From Planococcus sp. 107-1 (GTDB lineage Bacteria > Bacillota > Bacilli > Bacillales_A > Planococcaceae), in assembly GCF_021513255.1 (NCBI RefSeq), contig NZ_CP090977.1, positions 2,294,001 to 2,358,000 on the forward strand: a stretch of DNA of 64,000 bases, read 5' to 3'. The notes beneath the pieces were generated by a model. It was given only the letters and a program-made list of their open reading frames with translations, was not told the DNA's origin and did no database searches. Positions 25,348 to 34,157 of the stretch are shown here, piece after piece. The first letter of the stretch is position 1. Each line of letters starts with the position of its first letter. Made by a program: the position numbers and the translations under genes.

Positions 25348-26282
25348 TAGCTTTTACCTCCTGAAAGACGGATCCGCGGATCAATAACGCCGTACAAAAT
25401 ATCTACGATTAAGATAACGACGATTAGGAAGACTGAGAAGAAAATCGTTGTACCCATAATGATTGAGAAGTCATTCACCATGATGGATTTAACGAACTGC
25501 TCGCCAATTCCTGGGATAGCAAAAATCTGTTCAACTACAAGTGAACCTGTCAAAATCGAAACCGTCATTGGTCCTAAGACTGTAATCAAAGGAATCAAGG
25601 CGTTTCGGATAGCATGTTTAAATGCGATTTCTGAACCGCTTGCACCTTTAGCTTTCGCTAATGTGATGTAGTCAGAACCTAATACTTCGATCATTTCTGT
25701 ACGGATAAAACGTGCCGCTGTAGCAAGCGGGAACATCGCTAATGCGATAGATGGCAAGACACTCGACATGAAGCCGTCTTTCCATAAGGCTACAGGGAAC
25801 CATTCCAATTTTAAGCCGAACCAATATTGCAGCAAGGATGCAAATACAAATGATGGAATGGATATCCCGATAATCGCCACAAGTGTACTGGAGTAATCAA
25901 CCCACGTATTTTGCCGCAGGGCGGCAATCATACCAAGCAGAATTCCGATAATCGTTCCAAGCACCATGCCTTGGAAACCAATTTGTGCGGACGGCCCCAT
26001 ACGGCTAATAATTAAGTCCGTAACGTCGGCCCCTTTAAATTGGTTAATTGAAATACCTAAATCCCCTTTTAACAAACCAAACATATAGTCAAAATATTGA
26101 ACTGGCAGAGGTTCATCTAAACCGTACCGTGCTTCTACTACTGCCCTTTGTTCTGGAGATAATTTATCTGCGGAAGCGATAGGGGAACCTGGTAAAATCT
26201 TCATTAAGAAAAATGTGAATGTCGCAATCAATGCCATTGTGATTACCATATAGATCAATCGTTTGCCGATGTATCGTGCCAT
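25347..26282 (-). CDS. oppB: Oligopeptide ABC transporter permease OppB
   Basis: This 311-residue permease begins MARYIGKRLIYMVITM, a typical DppB/OppB start. It carries PGSPIASADKLSPEQ, six predicted helices and the EAA loop DYITLAKAKGASGSEIAFKH. It partners OppC. It is separated from oppA by 190 bases containing a hairpin that probably reduces read-through, so binding protein is made in excess. Confidence 0.94.
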   Translation of the reverse strand: MARYIGKRLIYMVITMALIATFTFFLMKILPGSPIASADKLSPEQRAVVEARYGLDEPLPVQYFDYMFGLLKGDLGISINQFKGADVTDLIISRMGPSAQIGFQGMVLGTIIGILLGMIAALRQNTWVDYSSTLVAIIGISIPSFVFASLLQYWFGLKLEWFPVALWKDGFMSSVLPSIALAMFPLATAARFIRTEMIEVLGSDYITLAKAKGASGSEIAFKHAIRNALIPLITVLGPMTVSILTGSLVVEQIFAIPGIGEQFVKSIMVNDFSIIMGTTIFFSVFLIVVILIVDILYGVIDPRIRLSGGKS

Positions 26283-26399
26283 GTTGCACCTCCAAAAAAT
26301 AATTCTATTTCACAAGCTATGTGCGTTGACGATAGGCTTGATCTTTTCGATAGTTAGCAGAAAATGGTCAATTTTCGGTGAATTCGCCTGCATTAGAAA

Positions 26400-26437
26400 A
26401 GAGAGTATATCGTCCAAAAACCAGCGATATACTCTCT
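26400..26437 (-). terminator. Intercistronic hairpin between oppA and oppB
   Basis: A 13-bp perfect stem AGAGAGTATATCG (26400-26412) / CGATATACTCTCT (26425-26437) is followed by a short TTTT on the minus strand. It lies just after oppA and is likely a partial terminator or mRNA 3' protector that sets OppA excess over the membrane subunits. Confidence 0.75.
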
Positions 26438-26472
26438 TTCTATTTGTTTTTCACAGAGGCCGGGTAATTAAC

Positions 26473-28185
26473 TTATTTACCTGAAATGTAAGCCCATTTG
26501 TAGCTGTAATCTCCGCCGAATGGGTGAGAGATAATGTCATGCACGTAAGGTTTTTGAAGAGACATTAGACCGCGTTGGTAGATCGGTGCGATAGCTGCAT
26601 CTTCTTCGATTAAGATTTGTTCTGCTTTAGCCATAGCTTCCCAGCGACCAGCAAGATCTTGAGCCAATTCGCCTTTCGCTTGGTCAACTAAAGTATCAAA
26701 TTCTTCGTTAGAGTAAGACATTTTGTTTTGAGCAGATCCAGTTACGAATAGGTCAATGAATGTCATTGGATCCTGATAGTCAGGGCCCCAACCAGAGTTT
26801 TGGATATCATAGTCTTGTGCTTCATCAAGCTCTAAGCGAACTCCGAAAGGAACTGCTTTAAGCTCAAGAGTTAAACCTTCAAGGTTTTCTTCAAGCTGAG
26901 ATTTCATGTACTCGTCCATTTTTTTAGCAAGTTCTGAATCTCCACCAAGCATTTCTAGTGTTACTTCAGTCAAGCCAAGCTCTTCCATTCCAGTTGCCCA
27001 CAATTTCTTAGCTTCTTCTGCATTGAATTCGTTCATGTCGCCGTTAACTTCACGGAAGTCCGCGTTGTTTTCATCGAATGTGAATTCAGTTGGTACCAAG
27101 TAGTTAGCTGGCAATGAACCGTTTGCTAATACTACGTCAACTAGATCTTGTTTGTTGAAAGCCATAGAGATCGCTTTACGGATATTCAAGTTAGCAAGTG
27201 GAGTTTGTTCTCCGTTGCGCTCTTGGTTAAATTTCAAGTAGAAAATTGTTGGTTCTAATTCTCTTACAACTTCTGGATCTTCAGCATATTGCATTGCGAA
27301 TTCACCAGATAGACCAGTACGGTCTTTTTCACCTGAAGTGTAAAGGTTGATTGCAGTGCTAGTTTCTTTAACAACGTCTACGTTGATTGTTTCAAGTTGA
27401 ACTGTTTCTGCATCCCAGTACTCAGGGTTTTTTTCCATAGACCAAGTCAAGCCAGTACCATCCCAGTTAGTTAACATGAATGGACCGTTGTAAAGCAAGT
27501 TATCTGAGTTAGACGCGTAAGCATCGCCTTTTTCAGTTACGAAAGCTTCGTTTAATGGGTAGAAAGTTCCGAATGCCATTAATGACATGAAGTATGGAGT
27601 AGCGCGCTCAAGAGTAACTTCAAGAGTCTTCTCATCAACTGCTTTAACTCCTAATTCAGAAACTTCCATTTCGCCTGCAGCAATTGCTTCAGCGTTTTTG
27701 ATTGTACCAGCCATCATGTATGGGCCGTAAGGTGATCCAGTTGCAGGATCGATAGCACGCTGCCAAGCGAATACGAAATCGTTAGCAGTTACTGCTTCGC
27801 CGTTAGACCATTTAGCATCACGCAATTTGAAAGTGTAAGTTAATCCATCTTCGCTGACTTCTGGCTCAGCTTCTGCAAGAGCAGGTTCAGCAACGTTTTC
27901 TTGGTTTAAACGGAACAAACCTTCGTTAACGTTGTTCATAATGTTGAAAGCAACAGCATCTTCAGCCAATGATGAATCCATTGTTGGAATTTCTGCACTT
28001 TCCATCAAGTTTAGTACTTGTTCAGCATCTGGTTCTCCAGCTGGTTTTTCTTCTCCGGCTGCTGTATCGTCGCCGTCTGTCTCTGGTGTTTCAGCCTTTT
28101 CGTCGTCCCCGCCGCCACATGCAGCTAGGAAAGCGCTAAGAACTAAAACAAGGCTAAGTAGCCAAAATAACTTGCTGTTCTTCAC
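26473..28185 (-). CDS. oppA: Oligopeptide-binding lipoprotein OppA
   Basis: This 570-residue extracellular peptide-binding protein is anchored as a lipoprotein (WLLSLVLVLSAFLAAC, Cys at residue 23) and followed by an acidic linker to about residue 55. It has SBP family 5 signatures: EGLFRLNQENVAEPALAE, TYTFKLRDAKWSNGEAVTAN, DFVFAWQRAIDPATGSPYG and LKFNQERNGEQTPLAN. It captures peptides for OppBCDF. A close paralogue lies at 30265-31962. Upstream are a TATAAT (minus strand, 28230-28235) and a CodY-like site. Confidence 0.95.
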   Translation of the reverse strand: MKNSKLFWLLSLVLVLSAFLAACGGGDDEKAETPETDGDDTAAGEEKPAGEPDAEQVLNLMESAEIPTMDSSLAEDAVAFNIMNNVNEGLFRLNQENVAEPALAEAEPEVSEDGLTYTFKLRDAKWSNGEAVTANDFVFAWQRAIDPATGSPYGPYMMAGTIKNAEAIAAGEMEVSELGVKAVDEKTLEVTLERATPYFMSLMAFGTFYPLNEAFVTEKGDAYASNSDNLLYNGPFMLTNWDGTGLTWSMEKNPEYWDAETVQLETINVDVVKETSTAINLYTSGEKDRTGLSGEFAMQYAEDPEVVRELEPTIFYLKFNQERNGEQTPLANLNIRKAISMAFNKQDLVDVVLANGSLPANYLVPTEFTFDENNADFREVNGDMNEFNAEEAKKLWATGMEELGLTEVTLEMLGGDSELAKKMDEYMKSQLEENLEGLTLELKAVPFGVRLELDEAQDYDIQNSGWGPDYQDPMTFIDLFVTGSAQNKMSYSNEEFDTLVDQAKGELAQDLAGRWEAMAKAEQILIEEDAAIAPIYQRGLMSLQKPYVHDIISHPFGGDYSYKWAYISGK

Positions 28186-28201
28186 TTAGGTGACCCCCTT
28201 A

Positions 28202-28216
28202 AATTTTCTGAAAAAT
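28202..28216. promoter_or_regulatory. CodY-like operator upstream of oppA
   Basis: AATTTTCTGAAAAAT matches 14 of 15 positions of the CodY box AATTTTCWGAAAATT. It lies between a TATAAT at 28230-28235 (minus strand) and the oppA start at 28185, a position suited to repression. CodY represses peptide uptake genes when branched-chain amino acids and GTP are plentiful. Confidence 0.65.
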
Positions 28217-28427
28217 TGGTACACTGTTTATTATACATAATCTTTTTTTCTTGTACAGTACTTTTTTTAAAAGTATTTACACTTTTGTAACAATTGTATT
28301 TCAACAACATTACAGAAAAAGCCGTGATTATTGAAGTTATCAGCATTTTTGAGGTGGAATTTTTTTCATTATTTTTTTGATTTTTTTTTCAACTTCTTCT
28401 ACAATTAATAAGAATTGAGGTGCAAAA

Positions 28428-28769
28428 ATGAAAAAAATGGTGATAAGTGTCATTATTGTACAAGGGCTAATTTTACTGACCATGCTAATTCGAAGCGAGC
28501 CTTTCTCCCTGCTTTCTTATATAAATAATTCGTTTATTTTTGGCGGGGTCCTGGTTTTTATCGGTTTATGGGTGTTTGTTATCAGGACAGGAATTTTCGA
28601 TATTTTCACTCTGAGCATGCGGAAATTCTTTAAAGTCAAGACCACATTAGATGATGATGAAATGCGCGCCCCTTCTGAAATATTCTCCTTATCTAGTGCG
28701 CCTTTGCTGATTCTTGGCGGAGTAACCCTATTATGTATGGCAATCTCGCTGGTAATTTATGAACTTTAA
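28428..28769 (+). CDS. DUF3899 small membrane protein
   Basis: This 113-residue protein has three predicted membrane helices (VISVIIVQGLILLTMLI, IFGGVLVFIGLWVFVI, LLILGGVTLLCMAISLVI) and a charged middle segment (KFFKVKTTLDDDEMRAPSE). The layout fits the DUF3899 family, whose function is unknown. The ATG follows GAGGTG. It lies between the divergent oppA and the trpS leader. Confidence 0.7.
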   Translation: MKKMVISVIIVQGLILLTMLIRSEPFSLLSYINNSFIFGGVLVFIGLWVFVIRTGIFDIFTLSMRKFFKVKTTLDDDEMRAPSEIFSLSSAPLLILGGVTLLCMAISLVIYEL

Positions 28770-28810
28770 CCATTGCACAATAAAAGTTTTTTGTATTATA
28801 CTTAGAAAAT

Positions 28811-29053
28811 AAACATTGAGCGATGAAAAAGAAGAGTAAATGCAGTTTCTTCTATATAGAGAGCCTGTGGTTGGTGGAAACAGGCGGAGAACTGTATTGA
28901 ATGGACTTTTGAGCTGAAACGGTGAACTAACAGTAGCCGTTTCCGTGATCTTCACGTTATGAAGAAGAGTGGCCAAATACGGCAACTAGGGTGGTACCGC
29001 GGAAAAACACATCATTCGTCCCTTTTTTACAGGGATGTGTGCTGTGTTTTTTT
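28811..29053 (+). promoter_or_regulatory. Tryptophan T-box leader of trpS
   Basis: A T-box riboswitch senses uncharged tRNA-Trp and allows read-through into trpS. The AG-rich bulge segment GATGAAAAAGAAGAG lies near 28823-28837. A TGG Trp specifier is at 28902-28904. The conserved antiterminator sequence AGGGTGGTACCGCGG is at 28988-29002. It is followed by a terminator whose arms are ACACATC-ATTCGTCCC and GGGATGTGT-GCTGTG, then a T-run at about 29046-29052. The trpS RBS (GAGGAGG) comes directly after. Confidence 0.93.
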
Positions 29054-29060
29054 ATTATGA

Positions 29061-30065
<1,005 letters not shown>

Positions 30066-30070
30066 ATTAG

Positions 30071-30103
30071 AAAGAGGCTGCAAAATTGCAGCCTCTTTTA
30101 TTT
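30071..30103 (+). terminator. Terminator of trpS
   Basis: A 13-bp stem AAAGAGGCTGCAA (30071-30083) / TTGCAGCCTCTTT (30086-30098) is followed by a T-rich stretch. Confidence 0.88.
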
Positions 30104-30111
30104 AGGTTCGC

Positions 30112-30269
30112 CGAATCTGCATCGCCGCTTACGCTTTTTTTATTGTCCAGACTCCAGTGGCCAGATTCTTGGGTCATAAGCCAATCAGGCTGTGCGGCTG
30201 GAAATACGCCGCTTCGCCTGCTCGTCTTATGCCCGGCGAATCTACATGGCCGCTTACGCTTTTCTTATT
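30112..30269. repeat. Imperfect palindromic repeat element between trpS and the second oppA
   Basis: Two 33-base near-identical direct copies, starting CGAATCT and containing GCCGCTTACGCTTTT (30112-30144 and 30237-30269, about 30/33 identical), flank a segment that can fold back on itself. In it CCAGATTC pairs with GAATCT and CATAAG (30175-30180) with CTTATG (30227-30232), around a GC-rich centre. The form resembles short dispersed palindromic elements that I recall from Bacillaceae intergenic regions. The right copy reaches the stop codon of the second oppA. Confidence 0.6.
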
Positions 30270-31962
30270 TCCCTGAGATGTATGCCCATTTGTAGCTGTA
30301 ATCCCCTCCAAATGGGTGGGAGATGATGTCGTTGACATATGGTTTTTGCAAGGACATCCGGCCGCGCTGATAAATCGGAGCGATTGCAGCATCTTCTTCT
30401 ATTAAAATTTGTTCTGCTTGCGCCATCGCTTCCCAACGCCCTTCAAGATCTTGAGCGAGATCGCCTTTTGCTGCATTGACCAATTCATCAAACTCAGGGT
30501 TTGAGTAAGACATCTTATTTTGAGGCGAATCGGTTACGAACAAGTCGATGAAGGTCATCGGATCTTGATAGTCCGGACCCCAACCGGAATTTTGAATATC
30601 ATAATCTTGTGCTTCATCCCGTTCCAAGCGGACACTGAACGGGACAGTATTGATTTCAATTGTTAACCCTGCCAGGTTTTCTTCAAGCTGGGCTTTCATG
30701 TACTCGTTCAATTTTTTAGACGTCTCGGTGTCGTCTCCTAAATAATCCAGTGTGATTTCACTGACTCCGAGTTCCTGCAATCCCGTTTCCCAGTATTGCT
30801 TTGCCTCTTCTGAATTAAATTCATTCATATCGCCGTTGATATCACGGAAATCTTCGTTATTTTCATTAAAGGTGACTTCTGTCGGTACGAGATAGTTCGC
30901 TGGCAATGATCCGTTTGCAAGCACGACATCCACTAAGTCCTGTTTATTGAAAGCCATGGATATCGCTTTTCGGATATTTTCGTTGGCAAGCGGTGTCGCT
31001 TCCCCGTTTCGTTCCTGATTAAATTTCAAGTAGAAGATACTCGGTTCGAGTTCAGTTATCACTTCCGGGTCTTCTGCATATTGCATCGCAAACTCTCCGG
31101 ACAACCCTGCCCGATCCTTTTCTCCCGAAGTATAGAGATTGACCGCTGTACTTGGTTCTTTAATGACGTCCACATTGATCGTCTGAAGCTGAACCGTATC
31201 TGCATCCCAATATTCCGGATTCTTTTCCATGGACCAGGTTAAACCGGTACCGTCCCAGTTCGTCAGCATAAACGGTCCATTGTATAGCAAATTATCCGAG
31301 TTGGCCGCATATGCATCACCCTGCTCCGTTACAAACTCTTCATTTTGAGGATAAAAGGTGCCAAATGCCATTAATGACATAAAGTAAGGAACTGGCCGCT
31401 CAAGGGCCACGACTAAAGTTTTATCATCCGTTGCTTCTGCTCCCAATTCTGCTTTGTCCATTTCCCCCGCTGCGATTGCTTCAGCATTTTTGATGGTCCC
31501 TGCCATCATATAAGGACCGTAAGGTGAACCCGTTGCCGGATCAATTGCCCGTTGCCATGCAAACACAAAGTCATTGGCAGTAATTGGTGTCCCGTCAGAC
31601 CAATTAGCATCACGTAAGGTGAACGTATACGTCAAACCGTCTTCGCTGATTTCAGGTTCACTGTCGGCCAAAGCCGGTTCAGCCATATTTTCCTGATTTA
31701 ACCGAAACAAGCCTTCATTGACATTATTCAGGATATTAAATGCTACCGCGTCTTCGGCTAATGCAGAGTCCATTGTGGGAATTTCAGCACTTTCAATCAA
31801 ATTCAACACTTGCTCACTATCAGGCTCTCCAGATCCTCCCCCAGCACCGCCTTCATTATTCTGGCTCCCTTCTTCACTTCCTCCGCTGCCGCCGCAAGCT
31901 GCTAAAAATCCACTTATCGCCAAGATGAAAATAAGTAAGATGCGTCTCTTCTTGGTGAACAC
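30265..31962 (-). CDS. Second OppA-like peptide-binding lipoprotein
   Basis: This 565-residue SBP family 5 lipoprotein (ILLIFILAISGFLAAC signal) is clearly a duplicate of the OppA at 26473. Long stretches agree, including FAWQRAIDPATGSPYGPYM, LTNWDGTGLTWSMEKNPEY and the C-terminal FGGDYSYKWAYISGK, with most change in the acidic linker and scattered sites. It has no permease genes of its own; it probably feeds OppBCDF or AppBCDF with a different peptide range. RBS AAGGAGG. A CodY-like site lies upstream. The 3' end is not followed by a clear terminator of its own; a palindromic repeat occupies that place. Confidence 0.92.
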   Translation of the reverse strand: MFTKKRRILLIFILAISGFLAACGGSGGSEEGSQNNEGGAGGGSGEPDSEQVLNLIESAEIPTMDSALAEDAVAFNILNNVNEGLFRLNQENMAEPALADSEPEISEDGLTYTFTLRDANWSDGTPITANDFVFAWQRAIDPATGSPYGPYMMAGTIKNAEAIAAGEMDKAELGAEATDDKTLVVALERPVPYFMSLMAFGTFYPQNEEFVTEQGDAYAANSDNLLYNGPFMLTNWDGTGLTWSMEKNPEYWDADTVQLQTINVDVIKEPSTAVNLYTSGEKDRAGLSGEFAMQYAEDPEVITELEPSIFYLKFNQERNGEATPLANENIRKAISMAFNKQDLVDVVLANGSLPANYLVPTEVTFNENNEDFRDINGDMNEFNSEEAKQYWETGLQELGVSEITLDYLGDDTETSKKLNEYMKAQLEENLAGLTIEINTVPFSVRLERDEAQDYDIQNSGWGPDYQDPMTFIDLFVTDSPQNKMSYSNPEFDELVNAAKGDLAQDLEGRWEAMAQAEQILIEEDAAIAPIYQRGRMSLQKPYVNDIISHPFGGDYSYKWAYISGK

Positions 31963-31975
31963 GGTAAGGCCTCCT

Positions 31976-31990
31976 TATTTTTTGAAAAGT
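31976..31990. promoter_or_regulatory. Weak CodY-like site upstream of the second oppA
   Basis: TATTTTTTGAAAAGT fits 12 of 15 positions of the CodY box and overlaps the region just before the ribosome site of the second oppA copy. AT-rich context lowers the weight of the match. Confidence 0.35.
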
Positions 31991-32078
31991 TTAATTTTTT
32001 TAATTATAACTCCTCTCGATTATTTTTGCACTTTCTTTTGATAATTAATAATATTTTATCAATTTGTGTTTTATTCCA

Positions 32079-32109
32079 TCAAAAAAGAGCCGCATATTAT
32101 GCAGCTCTT
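32079..32109 (-). terminator. Terminator of the app operon
   Basis: A bulged stem AAGAGC-GCATA (32085-32096) / TATGC-GCTCTT (32098-32109) is followed by a T-run on the minus strand, next to the appC stop. Confidence 0.75.
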
Positions 32110-32113
32110 GCTT

Positions 32114-33031
32114 TTATCGAAGTGATTTTGGATTAAGGGCATCCTTCAATCCTTCACCAATGAAATTGATCGACAGAATTGTCAATGTGATAAGGAGAGC
32201 CGGCGGCATCCAAATCCAAGGTTTGCCTTGCAATACATCCGGTTCATTTGCTGATGACAACATATTGCCCCAGCTTGGCGTAGCTTGTGGAACACCGAAC
32301 CCTAAATAACTTAATGCCGCTTCCGCAACGATCATGCTGGCAAAAATCAAAGTCGCTTGCACAATAATGGTCGACATAACATTCGGCAGCAGATGCTTCC
32401 GGATGACTTTCCACGGGGAACAGCCGATCGATAATGCCGCCAAAATGTATTCATTTTCTTTTTCAGCCAGAACTTTGCTTCGCACGAGTCGTGCCACTCC
32501 GCCCCAACTCAAAACGCCAATCACTAAAATCAGCACCCACAGGCCATCTACGATTCCATATAAAATCGTATTTAATACGATAACAAAAACTAAAAATGGA
32601 AAGTTCAAAACGAAATCCGTAAAACGCATCAGAATATTATCTACCAAGCCTCCGAAGAAACCTGCAATCGAGCCGACAAGCGTTCCTAATGAGATAACAA
32701 TTAAAGTCGCGCTAAAACCGACTAATAAGGAAATCCGTCCCCCGTAAAACAATCTTGTCAAAACGTCTCTCCCGCTTTTATCGGTTCCAAGCAAATGCTC
32801 GCCGTTCGGTTGAATGTTCATCGATCCGATATTTACTTTGGTTACATCTGGAAGCGGCGATAAAAAATTCGCTACAAATGGTGCAGATAAAGACATGATG
32901 GTGACAAGGATGATAAAAACGCTGCTGATCATCGCTAATTTATTGCGTAAGAATTTCTTTCTTGCAATCTGCCAGGGAGACAAGCTTCTTTCCGGCTTCT
33001 TTTGCTGTGCAATAGTAGTAGTTGATGCCAT
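32114..33031 (-). CDS. appC: Oligopeptide ABC transporter permease AppC
   Basis: This 305-residue OppC-type permease has an N-terminal cytosolic Gln/Lys-rich segment and a first helix at LAMISSVFIILVTIMSLSAP. The LLGTDKSGRDVLTRLFYGGR segment and the EAA loop EYILAALSIGCSPWKVIRKH follow. It is the last gene of appDFABC, 12 bases after appB. It forms the peptide pore with AppB. Confidence 0.92.
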   Translation of the reverse strand: MASTTTIAQQKKPERSLSPWQIARKKFLRNKLAMISSVFIILVTIMSLSAPFVANFLSPLPDVTKVNIGSMNIQPNGEHLLGTDKSGRDVLTRLFYGGRISLLVGFSATLIVISLGTLVGSIAGFFGGLVDNILMRFTDFVLNFPFLVFVIVLNTILYGIVDGLWVLILVIGVLSWGGVARLVRSKVLAEKENEYILAALSIGCSPWKVIRKHLLPNVMSTIIVQATLIFASMIVAEAALSYLGFGVPQATPSWGNMLSSANEPDVLQGKPWIWMPPALLITLTILSINFIGEGLKDALNPKSLR

Positions 33032-33043
33032 AATTGCTCCTCC

Positions 33044-34009
33044 TTAGTCCAAACGGATTCGTGGATCCACGATTCCGTATAAGATGTCTGCGATTAAATT
33101 CCCTGCCAGTGTCAAAAATGACAAAAGCATTGTAAGTGCCATTAAGGTTGGATAATCCCTGCTTGTAACGGATTCCAAGAAAAGTTGGCCAATTCCAGGA
33201 TACGTGAAAATCGTCTCTGTAATGATCGCGCCGCCGATCAGCGCTGCGAAATCAAACCCTAAAAAGGTAACTAAAGGAATGATGGAGTTTCTTAAAATAT
33301 GGACATTGTAAATTTTCTTGATCGGCGTCCCTTTTGCACGCGCTGTGCGCACAAAATCTTTCCGTGAATTTTCAATGATGTCATTTCGCAAAAATTGTGT
33401 GTAAGAGGCTGTGCTCATAGCACCTAAAACGATTGCCGGAAGGAGCACGTGATGTAATTTGCTGAACCAATAGTCCAACGTGCCTTCTTCAACCAGGATA
33501 TCGACAGACCCTCCAAATGGAAACCAATTCAAATGGAAAGAAAAGAAGTAAATAGCGAATACAGCTGCTACAAATGAAGGAATTGCCAGCATGATATAGT
33601 TAATGCCCGCTATGGCATTATCTCCTAGCGTATACGGTTTGCGGCCTGAGTACATCCCCATTAAAAATGCAAGAATATAGGTTATGAGCAGGGACATGAC
33701 TCCAAGGAACAGCGTATTAGGGATTTTCTCCATAATAATATCTGCCACTGGCACTTTAAAACGCGTCGACTTTCCGAAATCACCTTGCAGGAAACCGGTT
33801 ATCCAATCAAAATACTGGACCGGCAGCGGTTCGTTATAGCCTAACTTCTCTCTCATCTCCGCTATGTATTCGGGATTCGTATTGAGCGGATCAATTTCGC
33901 CGCTCAAGGAATCCCCTGGCATAAGCTTTGCTAATGTAAATACCACAATGGATATAAGGATGAGCATAGGAATCATTCCAAGCAACCTTCTAATCGTATA
34001 TTTCAGCAT
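33044..34009 (-). CDS. appB: Oligopeptide ABC transporter permease AppB
   Basis: This OppB-type permease of about 321 residues uses the ATG at 34009 (MLKYTIRRLLGMIPMLIL), preceded by AAGGAGAG; the longer frame to 34081 would overlap intercistronic hairpins and is unlikely. The hallmarks are PGDSLSGEIDPL, YNEPLPVQYFDWITGFLQGD, the EAA loop DFVRTARAKGTPIKKIYNVH and the C-terminal DILYGIVDPRIRLD. Confidence 0.92.
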   Translation of the reverse strand: MLKYTIRRLLGMIPMLILISIVVFTLAKLMPGDSLSGEIDPLNTNPEYIAEMREKLGYNEPLPVQYFDWITGFLQGDFGKSTRFKVPVADIIMEKIPNTLFLGVMSLLITYILAFLMGMYSGRKPYTLGDNAIAGINYIMLAIPSFVAAVFAIYFFSFHLNWFPFGGSVDILVEEGTLDYWFSKLHHVLLPAIVLGAMSTASYTQFLRNDIIENSRKDFVRTARAKGTPIKKIYNVHILRNSIIPLVTFLGFDFAALIGGAIITETIFTYPGIGQLFLESVTSRDYPTLMALTMLLSFLTLAGNLIADILYGIVDPRIRLD

Positions 34010-34051
34010 GTATACTCTCCTTGTCTGTAATATTCTCAGCTGTGCTCCCGG

Positions 34052-34093
34052 GCACGGTAAGAAATGTTTGTGTTCAAACACACCTTACCGTGC
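34052..34093 (-). other. Intercistronic hairpin 1 between appA and appB
   Basis: A 10-bp stem GCACGGTAAG (34052-34061) / CTTACCGTGC (34084-34093) has an inner complementary loop (TTTGTG/CAAACA). There is no T-run, so mRNA stabilisation of appA or slowed read-through is more likely than full termination. Confidence 0.6.
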
Positions 34094-34109
34094 ATAAGAG
34101 CTAATAATG

Positions 34110-34146
34110 ATTCAACGATGGGCGATAACTGCGCCCACCGTTGAAT
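34110..34146 (-). other. Intercistronic hairpin 2 between appA and appB
   Basis: A stem ATTCAACG (34110-34117) / CGTTGAAT (34139-34146), extended by GGGCG/CGCCC, lies 11 bases after the appA stop. With hairpin 1 it makes a double stem-loop between binding-protein and permease genes. Confidence 0.6.
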
Positions 34147-34157
34147 GAAATCTTCTA

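Noticed and set aside
28428..28769. DUF3899 gene as part of the trpS T-box unit
   Set aside because: It lies upstream of the leader with its own ribosome site; the T-box starts after its stop.
33044..34081. AppB starting at 34081
   Set aside because: The additional 24 residues overlap an intercistronic hairpin and lack a ribosome site; ATG 34009 fits better.
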